Positions 12,368 to 24,503 of a stretch of 64,000 nt of DNA are shown here, one piece after another. A model generated the notes under the pieces. It did not search any database. It had not been told where the DNA came from and saw nothing but the letters and a program-made list of their open reading frames with translations. A program made the position numbers and the translations under genes. The DNA lies in NCBI RefSeq assembly GCF_003086295.3, contig NC_092047.1, forward strand, positions 119,790,949-119,854,948. The letters run 5' to 3'. Source of the stretch: Arachis hypogaea. Taxonomy: Eukaryota; Streptophyta; Magnoliopsida; Fabales; Fabaceae. The stretch's first letter is position 1. Each line of letters starts with the position of its first letter.

Positions 12368-13578
12368 TGTTAGATTAATATAGATTTCAACTTTATATAC
12401 TTGTTGTTTTGCACTTTAATGAAGCATTCAACGGAATCACATTAGATTTCAGAGAATGAACTGCAAATGCGGTGGCATTTAGATTTTATTTATTTATAGT
12501 ACTAATTTTTAGCTAAACAAATAACTAGAGAAAAGAAAAGGTTAACCATTCATAAATAACTTTTTTTTTAATTCTTATGGTTGTTATGCATGTAGATAAT
12601 GACTACCCTTATTCTCTAGTTGTTTTAGTTGGAAACTTGGAATCATATTATGTGTTTGTTGCCTAAAATAATTCTATTCAAATCGAAAATACTAAATCAT
12701 AATAAGGTCAATGGAATTTTTTTTTCATCTTCTTTAAAATAGTAATTTTTTATTGTTAGGTATATAGTTCACAATTTTTTTTTTCATTTTGTGTTTTTAC
12801 CATAGACTATAGTTCCTATTTTATAGAGTAATCATTGTATATTTCTTAGTGAAAAAGACAAACAAAAGTTGGTCCTTGGTTTGGGCCTTGGGCTTTAGTT
12901 GGGCTTTACCCTACTCTGTTTCAGACCTATATATACCTATCCATAACCCCCCAAAAAAAAATTGAAATTACCAATCCAAAAAAAAGTAGTAGATACTATA
13001 AAGAGAAATATATCTATACCATCCTTTTAATATGACTATGTTATGGTGACTATAATAATTATAGTATTTCAAAAAATGTTACTAAAATTAAAGTAATGCT
13101 TTTTTATTGTTAAACAATGCAATTTTAAAAGTGTTGGTTAAAAAAAAGTTACTAAAATATAGAAAAAAACGTAACTTTAATTTTAATAATATTTACATAG
13201 TCACCGTAGCATAATCATATTAAAATCTATATCATGTGGAGACAGCTCTAAAATTTAGGGGGAGAAAGTGAGAGAACATAAAATGAAAAGACACCACATT
13301 CAATTTAAAACCTTAAAGTAGTAAATTAATGAATTTCTTATTTTATAAATTCCTCACTATTCATTGCTTTCTTTGATGTGAAATTAATTTCAACATTCCT
13401 CACACTTACTAACATTAACATTTAGATAATTGGTTCATCATAGAAAAGAAAAGAAGCACATAAGAGAGAAAACAAAGGGTATTAATTCTTCTACTATACG
13501 AGTTCATTAAAGCAACATGAAATGAACATATAATAAGTCATACATCAAGAAAACTATGAATACATACAATTTTTTTTT
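10375..13578. other. AT-rich intergenic DNA, no gene seen
   Basis: About 3.2 kb between the PP2A promoter and the 3' end of the MFS gene. It holds a short (TA)n run near 11872-11888 and an (ATT)n microsatellite at 12317-12368. No coding frame, RNA gene or bounded transposon could be supported. Confidence 0.6.
12317..12368. repeat. (ATT)n microsatellite
   Basis: About 17 uninterrupted ATT units. Confidence 0.97.
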
Positions 13579-16500
13579 TCACTTTACATTGTCTTTATTA
13601 TGTGACACATCTATGTTGGCTGTGGTAGTGGCTGCAAGATTTTCACCTTTTGAAGCTCCCATTTCTGCCTCATGTGTCTGAATTTCCACCCTAAACTTCT
13701 TATAAATGTCACCTTTATAGAATTCCCTAGTCCTCAAGACCAAAATAAATGACACTAAACAAGCAACTAATGTTGATGCTGTGATTATGAAAAATGGCAA
13801 CCTATAACATTGTACTCCTAAACAAGTTAAGTCTTGTCCAACTTTTCTTTCTAGTCCTTTCATTTCCAATTGCTTCAAAGCTTCTTTATCATACAAAGAG
13901 CCTGTTACTTTCACATTTAGTATGAATGATCCAACAGGGCTAGCCACAGCTCCAAAATTGTACAATGTTGAGTAGTACTTGAGTCCGAAAATTTCGGATA
14001 TGATTGCAAACATTAATGGCCATATGGCTCCAAAGCAGAATCCGATGATCACGGAGGCGAAGTATAGTGAATTTGGGATTCCAAGAGCGATTAGAAGGTG
14101 GCCGACGCAAGATAGAAGCATGACAAGTGAGAGCATCAACGGCCGGGGGAACTTGTATTTTTTTAGGAATACCTCGGACGCGAAGCCTGAAGAGGCGCGT
14201 CCGAGGTAGTTCCATATGCTAACTAGGGATACAAATGTTGTGAGGCTCTTTTTGGGATAACCTAGTGATTTACCAATTTGTCCCAAGTTGTCTAGTGCTG
14301 TTAATGTTCCACCAACACCAAATGTTGTTGCTATGAAGAGGATTAACATGTCAATGCTGAAAAGTGCTTGCAAGATTGTGTAGTCCTCTCCCCTGCTTGG
14401 GGGTTTGAATATGTTGCTTAGACATGAAGTTCCACCATGTGAAATGGCACTATTTGAATTTGGTGCTACCTGTTCAATTAATATTACCAAGTGTAAATTT
14501 TATTTATATAATAAAAGATTAGACTTTATAATATTAATTAAGAGGAAAAAATAAAAAAAAATCTATTGCATTTTGATACAAAATATTAAGGTTTTGTTTA
14601 TACTAGGAGAGGCACAAATATGTTTGATAAGAAAAGATTTTAACACAATAATTTGTCCAATTTTTATCTGTCTATTTAAACATTAACAAAGAGACAAAAT
14701 TTCTATTATTTTTTATTATCTTAGACCATATTTACTAGTTAAGACATAATATCTAACACTAAAAGAACAAAGAGATAAAAATATATTTAATACTCAAAAA
14801 ATAAATTATTTATATGGTTATTTATAGTGTGTTCTAAAGAGGACATATGTTAAAATTATATATTAATTTTTTTTATTAAATAAAAAAAATTTAAAACTTA
14901 TCACTAACGATAAACTTATTTTATCATGTGACCTTAAAACAGATGTTAACTAAGTTCTTGTTTATATTCTATTCTTCTGTTAAAGAGTATTTTTTTTCTT
15001 TTTGTTTATACATTATTGTCTTGTCTTAACTACTAAACACATACTTATTTTCTCTTAAATTTTATATTAAATTACTTACCAATCTAATAAGATACTGAAC
15101 ATATTAACTAATATATAACATCCACATAACAAAAGTATTACTAAATTACTTGCACTTGAAATTTGAACACTACCTGTGACTGTGATTCTAGTTGGGACAA
15201 TTCACTAGCAGGAGATGGAACTTGTGTGACAACTTTGAAATCAGAAGAAGAAGAAGCATGATTGATGTTATTATTATGATTGTTGAAGATGTTAAGTTCT
15301 TCTTTAAAGACAACAACAAGTGGAAGAAGGAGCAACAAGAGAACAAAGATGCCATCAACAATGTACTGAACCCTGTTGAAACTCAACCTGTTCTGTAACA
15401 CAATCAACAGCATAAGAAAAGCAGCAACACCAAGTGATATATAGAGAAGCTTGTAGAAAACTCTCAGCTCCTTCCGTTGCGGAACGATGTCGAGGATTCG
15501 AACCGTGGGGAGAAACAAGAAGCTTATAACAGCAGGAAGATATCCAATGAGCAAGATGAGAGCCTTAGAATCATCACCATAAAAAGCATGGTAGAGTTGA
15601 GTGAAGATTGCACCACTTAGTCCAACATAGCCTTTTAGAAGCCCAATAACACTTCCTCGGCTTCTTGGGAAGCTTTTCACACACGTTACCAATGCACCAG
15701 TGTTGGCAAATGATTGCGAATTAGCTCCTATGTCGCACAAATACAAATACAAATACCAATATTAAATACGGTACAATAATGTCGTAAAGGCTACATTTGT
15801 TTCTTAGAACATGAAAAATAAAGATATAGAATTTAGTATTTTTGTATTTTATTTAATGATAAAATAGAATAAATTATAAAAATTAATTTATTTTTATTTT
15901 TTTATTTAAAAATTTAAGAAAAATATATAATAATAAAAAATATAATTATAAAAAATTAATAAAATAAAAATAAAAAATAAGTTGTATCACTTATTAGTAT
16001 TTTTATGTCTTTTTTATTAGGATAGACACAAAATACACTAATTTAGTGTTTCTAAATACAATATTTCTGTTCATATCTTATTTGTCAAATACAACTCTAT
16101 GTCCCTATCTTAGTCTCCCGTCCCTGTAAACAAACGCATCCTAAATAGTTCCTAAGGCTGCATTTGAAAAGGAGACAGAGACTAAATTAAATTTTTGTAT
16201 TATATCTGGTATAAAGTATACTAGATTATGTTATGTCTCAGTATTATGTTTAATTAAGATAAATATAGAGATTAAAGAACAAATTTAAAATTTAAAAGGT
16301 TAAATAAGAGTATTTTTGAGAAGAAATATAATTAAAATTTCAGTTTTCATCTCAAAAAATTTAAGTTCTCTATATCCTCAATTTTTAAAAGTACTAAAAT
16401 TTTGAATCTCAAAATTGAAATTTTGAGTTTTGAGATTGAAATTTTAGTTTTAATTTCTAACTACTAAATATAGTACTAAATCTCATTATGAGTCTTGAAA

Positions 16501-17140
16501 ACAAACATTACCTAAAAGACTAGGTATTTATCAATTTGATTCTCAAAAATTTAAACTTATCTCACGTATCATAAAATAAATTAGATGATAATATGTGGCA
16601 AAATAATTATGCTATGTTTTATCATCTAACTTATGAAATGATCCATTTGATTCACAACTGTATCTTTCAAAGATAAATTTAAAACGTTTGATTTTTTTTT
16701 TTGGAGAATAAATTGATGCATATGGAACACAAATAGAAAAGTATATAGAATGGAAGGATTTGTGCACCAATATAGAAGTATAGGCACATTTGCCAAACGT
16801 GGGGAATTGCAATGTGGCCAGTGACAGAGAGCCAAACCATGAAGTAACCAAAGAAGTTCATGGCTGCACCAATGGAGAGAATCACCCATGGAGGTGTGAG
16901 TTCATTGATAAGCCCTGAGAATATGCCAAGATTTGCACCAAGGTCCTTGAAGAAGCTAATCAAGTTGAGGGTAGATTGGTCATATCCCAATGAGGATTTG
17001 ACTTCATTGGAGTATAAACCAAACATGTATGTTGCTCCTGAAACTGACATGATTAAGCATGAGGCAAAGATCATGAACCACCTCCCAGTTACAATTTGGT
17101 AGCTCAACTTCTTCATTTTTCTCATCTCTGCTTCTACCAT
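13579..17140 (-). CDS. Nodulin-like / NFD4-like MFS membrane transporter, 3 exons
   Basis: Exons 17140-16768, 15727-15174 and 14469-13579 join in frame to 605 residues. Opening with GRWFMIFASCLIMSVSGATYMFGLYS and NLISFFKDLGANLGIFSGL is typical of the plant Nodulin-like domain, and GANSQSFANTGALVTCV spans the first splice junction (codon split ATT G|GA). About 12 hydrophobic segments are visible: one set in exons 1-2, then a soluble loop rich in Asn/Ser (about residues 270-330), then a second set in exon 3 including LGQIGKSLGYP, SIWNYLGRASSGF and FGLKYYSTLYNFGAVASPVGS. Arabidopsis NFD4 belongs to this family, but the transported substrate is not established. The 1.0-kb first intron carries two adjacent Tourist-like MITEs. 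The tail after residue 570 is hydrophilic. Confidence 0.93.
15789..16141. mobile_element. Tourist-like MITE, copy 1 in MFS intron 1
   Basis: Inverted ends GGCTACATTTGTTT (left) and AAACAAACGCATCC (right), flanked on both sides by TAA(A). A 3-bp TAA target and such ends suggest the PIF/Harbinger (Tourist) group. 353 bp, no coding capacity. Confidence 0.6.
16156..16512. mobile_element. Tourist-like MITE, copy 2 in MFS intron 1
   Basis: Ends GGCTGCATTTGAAAA and AAAACAAACATTACC with flanking TAA on both sides (16153-16155 and 16513-16515). 357 bp. It starts only 14 bp after copy 1 ends. A related 387-bp element lies at 27462-27848. Confidence 0.6.
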
Positions 17141-19137
17141 TTTTTGCTTCTTAGGAAACTTAGGCTATTTTGGAACCATGCATATAATATATGTTATGTA
17201 CACATGGGTTGGCTAATATATATTATTTCTACACACAACTATATGCTGTATTATTTGTCTTTATGGCCAGACATATATATATTTTTTTTAAAAAGAACAT
17301 TATTGTTTTATGTATTATTACTATTCACATACAATGACATCTTAATTATTCTTTAGTTTTTAAATCTATCATTGTCTCCCTATTATGCATATCTAATAAT
17401 CTTTTATTTAAGGTATTAGTGTTGCAAGTTGTGTATGTGTCAACATAACATTGATTTAACTAAGGTTTCAAATTCTATAAGAATGTGATGGTGGGTATTA
17501 TTTCTTAATATTAATAATGGACTAACAAATATCAAATCCACCTAAATTTTTTTATTTTTTTAATATAACAATTATAAAGTTTTATCTTACTAAGACAGAT
17601 TAATTATATTAAGGATAAAGTATATTTTTTATCTCTAAAATTTGACAAAAGTTTTAAAAATATTCCTAAATTTTATTTTGTTTTAATTTTGTCCAAAAAA
17701 TTTTCGATTTGCATCAAATATATCCATGACGGCTAATTTTTCAAAAAATGTAAAATTAATTCAACAACAATTTCATAAGAACAACCCTCAATACAAGCAA
17801 ATCAAGCATAATTTTCAAACATTATTGTTATATTGGTCTTACATTTTTTGAAAATTTAGCCATCGAGTATATATTTGATGCAAATTGAAAACTTTTGAGA
17901 TAAAATTGAAACAAAATAAAACTTAAGGATATTTTTGATAATTTTTTACCAAACTTCAAAGACAGAAAGTATACTTTACCCTTATATTAATTAATTACTT
18001 GGATTAATTTTTTTAAGTATACTACTCAAACATTTTTCTTTTTAGATTATAGTAAAATTAAACTCTGAATGCTACATATCTTGATATGATTGACAAAATA
18101 AATGGCTACTAGGATAAGAAAAATATACACTAGAGGATGCCATATTATAAGGTTTTGGAAAAGAAATTAAAGTAGGTTTCATGTGGGAACTTTATTCTCC
18201 ACCAATTGATAAGCACTAGACAGTGCTCCTTAACCAAACATCAAGGGAAGAACTTGGATTCAGTGGGAAACTTGGGAATAAATTAAAGGAAATCAAAAGA
18301 TATATGCATTGTCCTTTTGTAATTGTATATATACTCTTCTCTCAAAAAAGGGAGATAAGGTATTTAAGATTTTTCTTTCTTTAAGGAAAAAAAAATTGTT
18401 TTGAACTTTCTATCTAGTTTGATCATGCAAAAAGAATTTGTTTTCTAACTTCAAGGGATATAAATTAAAGCAACAATAATATAATTTGCTAACTAGCTAA
18501 TTTCTATTTGATTGATTTACTTTTTAGTTTTTTTGAGAATGTTTATTTTTTTTCTATGTAATTGGTTCTATTTTTTTTTTTAGTTGTTGTTAGATGATGA
18601 AGTATAAAGTTATTTGTTATTATTCTAATAATAAAAAGTAGGTATTAAATTAATATATAAAATAAAAATAGCACAACTAATATAATTTATTAATCGTATA
18701 TACAGTTAGAAATGATTGCTTAATAACACTTAAGCATCAATGAATCTTGATGGAAATGGTCACACACTTGGGAAGAATCTGTTTGAAAGGTGGAAAGGGT
18801 CACATGCTGAAGAATATATATCACTTTTTTGAAGAATAATAATTTTACTTTTTGGATAAAATCACTTTTATTTGTTGTATGGAAAGAAATAATCAAATAA
18901 AAGATTCAACACCATTATTTCCAACACTTTATATTTAGATAATATAATTTAAAGAGTAAGCAAAATTCATGCAGTTTAATTTATTTTTAATAAAAAATAA
19001 ATTAAAATCATTCTACAAATTAAAGCAAAAGTAAGCATATAACTGAAGATATATATATTCTTTTCCTCATAAAATAACAACTATATATCATGATGATCAG
19101 AAGAGTTCTTCAAATTAAATGAAAAACAAAGCAAAAA
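17141..19137. other. AT-rich intergenic region, MFS upstream side
   Basis: Contains the promoter side of the MFS gene at its left end and a 369-bp Mutator-type MITE at 17613-17981. No other open frame or repeat is convincing. Confidence 0.55.
17613..17981. mobile_element. 369-bp MITE with 9-bp TSD (GGGTAAAGTAT family)
   Basis: Left end GGATAAAGTATATTTTTT and right end AAAGTATACTTTACCC are inverted, with the inverted similarity running about 100 bp inward. Both sides are flanked by TTATATTAA (17604-17612 and 17982-17990), a 9-bp duplication as made by Mutator-type transposases. Related to the element at 21982-22514. Confidence 0.8.
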
Positions 19138-19723
19138 TGTTTTACTTTTTGTTCGTTACCTGATGATCTTGAGTATTCGACGGGTCGGATGGTGATGAGT
19201 ATGGGAACGGGTGAGACCCTGAATTGACATGGAGCGAGGACAAAGATGTGAGTTGTAGACGCTAGAGGTGGTGTGAAGCATGGGGGGTGGCCACCTGTAA
19301 GGATACTCCGACGATCAAGTTAGTGTTCGTACGATTTGGTAGCCGAATTAAGTAAGAATGTTATGTACCTCGGGAGAGAGCTATCTTCTTCCCTTATATA
19401 TTGTATTGGACGGGCCCATAGGTGATCTAGTCTACTGGCCAAAAAACTTCTATAAGCTGTCCTGGTCCACGTGGTGGAGCAGGTCGTTCTGGTTTTCGGG
19501 TCAGAGCTTCGAGTGCTACCTCGAGAGTGCCGACTCGGCCGGCTTCTGGGCGCAGAGATTTGGACCGTCTGAGAGCAAATCGGACGAGCTTCGGACCGGG
19601 TGTTAGGGACCGACCCATCAAGTTCCCTGATGCGGAGAATGATTCGGGACTTGAGTCGGAGGCGGTGCCCCGACCCGTCGGCCTCCGGACTAAACTTGTG
19701 ACGGTCCTTAACACTTTTCAACA
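19138..19723 (-). mobile_element. Probable solo LTR (GC-rich island)
   Basis: A 586-bp block far richer in GC than its surroundings, bounded by TGTTTTAC at the left and TTTTCAACA at the right (TGTT/AACA ends). Read on the minus strand, a TATA-like TATATAAGG lies at about 19394-19402 after the GC-rich part, as in a U3 promoter. The open frames inside run on both strands and show no known domain. No clean 5-bp target duplication is visible because the flanks are A/T runs, so the boundary and class are inferred. Confidence 0.5.
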
Positions 19724-20689
19724 AAATTTTTCTTCTTTCTTTTTGTTTTGTTTTAATTTTTTTAGCAAATCATCTACTTAGCAAGATCCTCATAATTAAT
19801 AAGATTGAGCCAAAATGAAGATATTTAATTACTAACCCTTCTTTATTTAAAATAATTATATATAGGCCAAATGATGTGTTAATCAAATGAGACAAAACAT
19901 GTGACCAGCCATGTGATTGCATATTTGCATTGGTTGTAATTTAACTTGTAACTAAGTGTGTTTAAGTATATACAATATATAAAATATAAATCTTTGACTG
20001 GTTTTGTATCGGCAATTTGATAATAAAAAAAATAAAAAAATTCAAATTAGAACAAAGTGTCATACTTCAGTTCACGAGACAAAAGCATCATCACTTTGGG
20101 ATAAACTCAATTAATCAATTTACAACATAAATTAATGGTTCACTAACATCTCATCATGGCTTTTCACAGCCAACAATAATGGTGCTTGGATTACCCACAT
20201 TCATTGGTAAATGTGGAAGATACTAGTATACTAAAGCTACCATTAACTAAGTGGGTTTGTTTTATTGATGTCATTACTATCTACAACATTAAAATGGATA
20301 ATGATAACTATATACAAGAAATTAAAGTAGTTTATTAATTAGTTTAAAGGTTATGCTGATGTTAAGCATAAAAAGTATTAAGGTTACTTATATTAAAATT
20401 TTTTAATGTTTTTAATATATTCTTCATACAATCACTAAATACCCAACTAAAAATTTTAACCTTTTAATTTTTTTCATTTAATATATGTTTTAATAAATAA
20501 TGTTCTAAAGGTACTTATTAATTCATGCATGCTATAATTTTAGTTAGTTATTCGGTTAAAATCAGAGAAAGAGAGAGAAAAAGAGAGTATATAAAGGCTC
20601 AATTTTATGGAAATAGAAGATATATGTATGTTATTTTTCGATATGGATTTATGGAAAATTAGACATATATGTGGGACAACTTTTTGACA
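19724..20689. other. AT-rich intergenic DNA, nothing recognised
   Basis: About 1 kb without coding signal, RNA gene or bounded repeat. Confidence 0.55.
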
Positions 20690-21206
20690 GTGTGAGGTAG
20701 AAGAACTCGGACCGTGCGAGTTCTTTGGTTTTAAACTTTTGCATAACAAATTGTACGGTCCAATTTGTATGGTAAGAGAATTTAAATTTCGAAAGGTTGA
20801 AATCGGACCCTCCGTGTTGCTTAAACTTGGTTTTTTAATATGAAATGGGACAGCAAATCGCATAGTCCGAGTTTCATGCTGAGAATTTGAATTTAGGAAG
20901 ATTAAAGTCGGACCCTCCATTTTGCGTGAGCTTGGCAATTTTTTATATGAACTGGTAAATGAAATTGCATGGTCCGATTTCATTTTTTAATATTTTTTTG
21001 AATCAGGTTAACATAATCGAAGGGTGCGAGTTGATTAAAAAGCCTATATAAAAGTGTGAAGTGAACTGGTGGCAGCTTACTCGCGTCTTCTTCCGCTTCT
21101 TGAAGGGCTGCTTCTTCTGTTTTTTCTTTTTGGTTTCTTTATTGCTTGTTTTGAACCTGAAAATCTAGTAGATAAGGTTATGCTTCTTTTTTGGTGATTG
21201 AGAGAA

Positions 21207-21725
21207 ATGAGTGACAGAGTGTTACTAAAAGTGTATTATTTTGGTCAGATTTTGTTACAAATGTCTGAAGGAGTAAAATTTATTTGTGAAAATCCGCTAG
21301 ATGTTGTTACTCCTTTTATCATCTCATTTGAAGAGATCAAAGGTGTGATCTGCGAAAAGATTGATTCTGAGAGGACAAGAAAAATATCATGTATTCTATA
21401 CAGATATCCCATACCGGTATTTGGTGAATTCGTCCAGTATCAAACCAAATATGTGACAGAGGAAGCGAGCATGCAGGAGATGTTTTCAATGTATATTGAA
21501 AACCGGGCTCAAATCTCGTTCATCGAGTTGTATGTTAAGTTTGAACAATCTGAGGCCGACCGGAATATTCTACGGAAAGATCATAATAGTGACAGTGAAG
21601 AAGAGTTCGAAAACAACTACGAATTTGTTGGTCCAGATGGAGATGAAGATCAAGGTGACGGAACTATGGCTCCAGATGTGACAGAGGTGGTAAATGCTTT
21701 CTGGCACTGCACTACCCCAATCTGA
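21207..21725 (+). CDS. MULE transposase N-terminal fragment, 172 aa
   Basis: An intact ATG-to-stop frame. The N-terminal part (VLLKVYYFGQILLQMSEGVKFICENP through YRYPIPVFGEFVQYQTKY) resembles the conserved N-terminal domain that precedes the DDE domain in legume MULE/FAR-like transposases. It is followed by an acidic region (DSEEEFENNYEFVGPDGDEDQGDGTMAPDV) and then stops. The zinc-knuckle, SWIM and DDE parts of a full transposase (usually more than 600 residues) are absent. The leader upstream contains a T/C-rich tract. It may be a non-functional deletion derivative. Identification rests on remembered legume sequences. Confidence 0.55.
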   Translation: MSDRVLLKVYYFGQILLQMSEGVKFICENPLDVVTPFIISFEEIKGVICEKIDSERTRKISCILYRYPIPVFGEFVQYQTKYVTEEASMQEMFSMYIENRAQISFIELYVKFEQSEADRNILRKDHNSDSEEEFENNYEFVGPDGDEDQGDGTMAPDVTEVVNAFWHCTTPI

Positions 21726-21981
21726 GATACATGATAAAAACTCGTAAGTCGTAAATGCTCCTCCACCCTATCGTTATACCGATCCGGAGAAACTGGGTGG
21801 TCACATGTCAACATTTTTAATTTCTACAAAAAACATAACAAATTACTAGTCAACTCATTAACAATTACTAACTTACTATCATAAATCATTTTACTGAATC
21901 CTTATAAAACTAATTATTCTAACTTCTAAAATTAATTATTAATCCTTAAAATTATTCATAACTAACTACTAATAAAAATAA

Positions 21982-22514
21982 GAGTAAAGTATCGTTTTTG
22001 TCCCCAACGTTTGGGGTAAGTCCTATTTGCGTCCCTAACGTTTAAATCGTCCTATTTGTATCCCTAACGTTTATAAAAGTGATTCAATGTTATCCTATTA
22101 TCAATTATACTAATAAATCGGATTATATTTTTCAATTATGCTCACTTGGATGTATTCATTCTCAATTAAGTCTCACTTGGATGTGTTTTCAATTTTAATA
22201 TTATACCCACTATTTGTGTTTAGATTCAATTATGTCCATAGAAAAGTGAATTATGTAAATGTTGTAGGAATTAGTTTCAACTTTTGATGAGCTATTTTTC
22301 GGAATGGATCATCGATTCTATTCCAGACATTTGTATTATAACTTCAAAAAGAGATTTTTAAAACTCAAACTAAAGCGTTCATGATGTGTAATTGACGACA
22401 GGATAACATTGAATCACTTTTACAAACGTTAGGGATACAAATAGGACGATTTAAACGTTAGGGACACAAATAGGATTTACCCTAAACGTTGGGGACAAAA
22501 ACAATACTTTACTC
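21982..22514. mobile_element. 533-bp MITE with about 120-bp inverted repeats and 9-bp TSD
   Basis: Left end GAGTAAAGTATCGTTTTTG and right end CAAAAACAATACTTTACTC; the arms stay nearly complementary for about 120 bp, including repeated CCCTAACGTTT blocks. It is flanked by TAAAAATAA on both sides (21973-21981 and 22515-22523). No coding capacity. It sits inside the older MULE relic, so it is the younger insertion. Confidence 0.9.
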
Positions 22515-22839
22515 TAAAAATAATTACTAATACATATATTCCTAATCAAAATTCTCAACAATATTACAACATCTAAAATAATATCAAATATTAATTACTC
22601 ATTTACTATCATTTAAATATTTTTCCTCAATTATAAAAAATAGAGTCCCGTTAGGGAGACAATAAAATATCTATACAATATGTACAATGGGCTATTTATT
22701 TGGCCCAATATGTATTAATAATGTAAATTAAACATCATTATCCATAATTTCTAATTGCTTTTTGTGATATCTACCCCCAATTTATCCCAAATTATTTCAC
22801 ATTAACTATTCATCACCCACCATTACCTACTCTCCAAAA

Positions 22840-23110
22840 AATTCCATTGTTTGTTTCGCAGAAAATCCCCCTTTCTCCGCCGCCCCGCCATGTGCGCAGC
22901 AACCTGTGTCTTACCGCTCTGTTTCTGCGTGAAGAACCTCTGTCAACGCCCTCCTCCTCGCGCCAACGCCCTCGTCGGAAGAACCACTGTCACTCCTTAC
23001 GCAGCCGAACATTCGTGACCTGCAATTGTCAGCGTCGTTGATGTGAGTTGTAGCTCCGAACCTCGCGCTCACATCATCTCAGCGCTGCTGACCGAGTCTT
23101 GTTGAATTAC
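22840..23110. other. GC-rich patch of unknown origin
   Basis: A roughly 250-bp patch with coding-like composition and a 64-codon open frame (22847-23041, plus strand) rich in Ser/Arg/Pro. No known domain recognised. It could be host sequence captured by the surrounding MULE relic or part of that element itself. Confidence 0.3.
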
Positions 23111-24479
23111 TCGGAGAATAAACATCCACAAAAACTGTGAAAGTGAACATCCAAAATCATACAAAAACAAACATTCAATGTGAACGTGTATAAAATTTAA
23201 AAACGGGAATCATGATTTGAATCAAAATTTAAATTGAAAACTACTCAAAATTAATTAATTGCCGCTAATTTAATTCTAATTTTAATTTAACCCTATTGTA
23301 TACATTGTATAAAACATACATTAGTTTCTCATACTTTTCTTTCTACTAATCATTCAATACTAACAATTTCTCACAATAACAATAACATTTAACTTCATCC
23401 ATTAACAGTTAAAGTTAATATTTTTTTAAAAGATTTAAAAAATTAACGTTCTTTTCAAACATAATTATACTAAAAAATAATAAAAAATTAAAAATAAAAT
23501 TACATTCTTTCTAAAAAGACCCTATCATTCTGTTTAATTTTAAATTTTAAAAACTAACAAGAATAATAATAATGAATTTTCTAATAATAATATTTATAAT
23601 TAAAAATTAGTAAAAAAATTTTAGAAAAATCTAACAAATATTGAAAAATACTAATAATCATGCTATTTATATTCTTAAATTGTATTTCTAACAACAATCA
23701 TAATAATTAAATTTCTAACAATAATAATTATAAACATAAAAAATTTAAAAAATTTAAAAAAATTTACATAATTAGGATGACTGAGATAATGAATAATATG
23801 AAACTCAGATCGATCAATATCTTTAATTTTATGTTTTTTTGGCATGATTTTTTTTCCTCCACTATGCAAAACTCCACTAAAAACGGAGAAAGGAAGAAGA
23901 AAGTGGGAGTGAAGTTGAGAGTAAAATGTAAAAGTGATTGTAATCGGAAGGTGAGAAAAGGTTGCATGGGTCTTTGTTTGCTTTCGGGCACCGTTCAGGG
24001 AGAGTGTCCAGGCTGCATTAAATCGGACCGTGTGTTTGGTGAAACGTAACTCGGACGGTCCGTGTGGTGAATGGAACTCGATTCGAATTGTGGCTCCACG
24101 GATACCACAAAATTATAAAGTACATCCCTCTTCTGTATCAAAGTCTAACACCAATCATGCATCCATATGTAAATTAAAAACGGTATATAAAAAGTGATAT
24201 TTAAATTATAAAATATATGTGATAATACAAATTAATTTAAATTAATTTAATGGTTAATTCACTATTATATTTAATATGAATAAAATTTAAATTTACAACA
24301 GATTAATTTTTAAACTATAAAATTTTGAGGATATCACAAAAAAAATGAAATGCATGTTAGTATAAATTTAGCAACAAAAGAAGAGTCAAATTAAATTTCA
24401 ACCCATGTCGGGAATTAAAGGCCCCTAATTAATATAAGGTAATATATTATCATGAAGTGTTGAGAAGTTTTGCACAAGA

Positions 24480-24503
24480 TTATATATATATATATATATA
24501 TAT
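24480..24503. repeat. (TA)n microsatellite
   Basis: About 12 TA units. Confidence 0.9.

Larger units (their letters stand above)
20690..24110 (+). mobile_element. Relic of a Mutator-like element (MULE) with nested insertion
   Basis: The left part holds repeated GC-richer motifs such as CTCGGACCGTGCGAGTT (20708-20724) and ATCGGACCCTCCGTGTTG (about 20801-20818); the right part holds AATCGGACCGTGTG (about 24021-24034) and ACTCGGACGGTCCGTG (about 24050-24065). Between them lie a short transposase-N-terminus ORF, a nested 533-bp MITE (21982-22514), a GC-rich patch (22840-23110), and AT-rich filler. No DDE catalytic region is present, so the copy is non-autonomous. Outer boundaries are not defined because no target duplication was found. 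Confidence 0.5.

Noticed and set aside
19320..19781. Open frames on both strands in the GC-rich island
   Set aside because: Frames overlap on both strands, have no known domain, and are explained by low stop-codon density in GC-rich, LTR-like DNA.
20540..20983. 147-codon minus-strand open frame
   Set aside because: It runs through the MULE subterminal repeats, and its residues mirror that repetition rather than a protein family.
23675..24049. Overlapping short frames on both strands
   Set aside because: AT-rich filler of the MULE relic with mutually overlapping frames and no conserved content.
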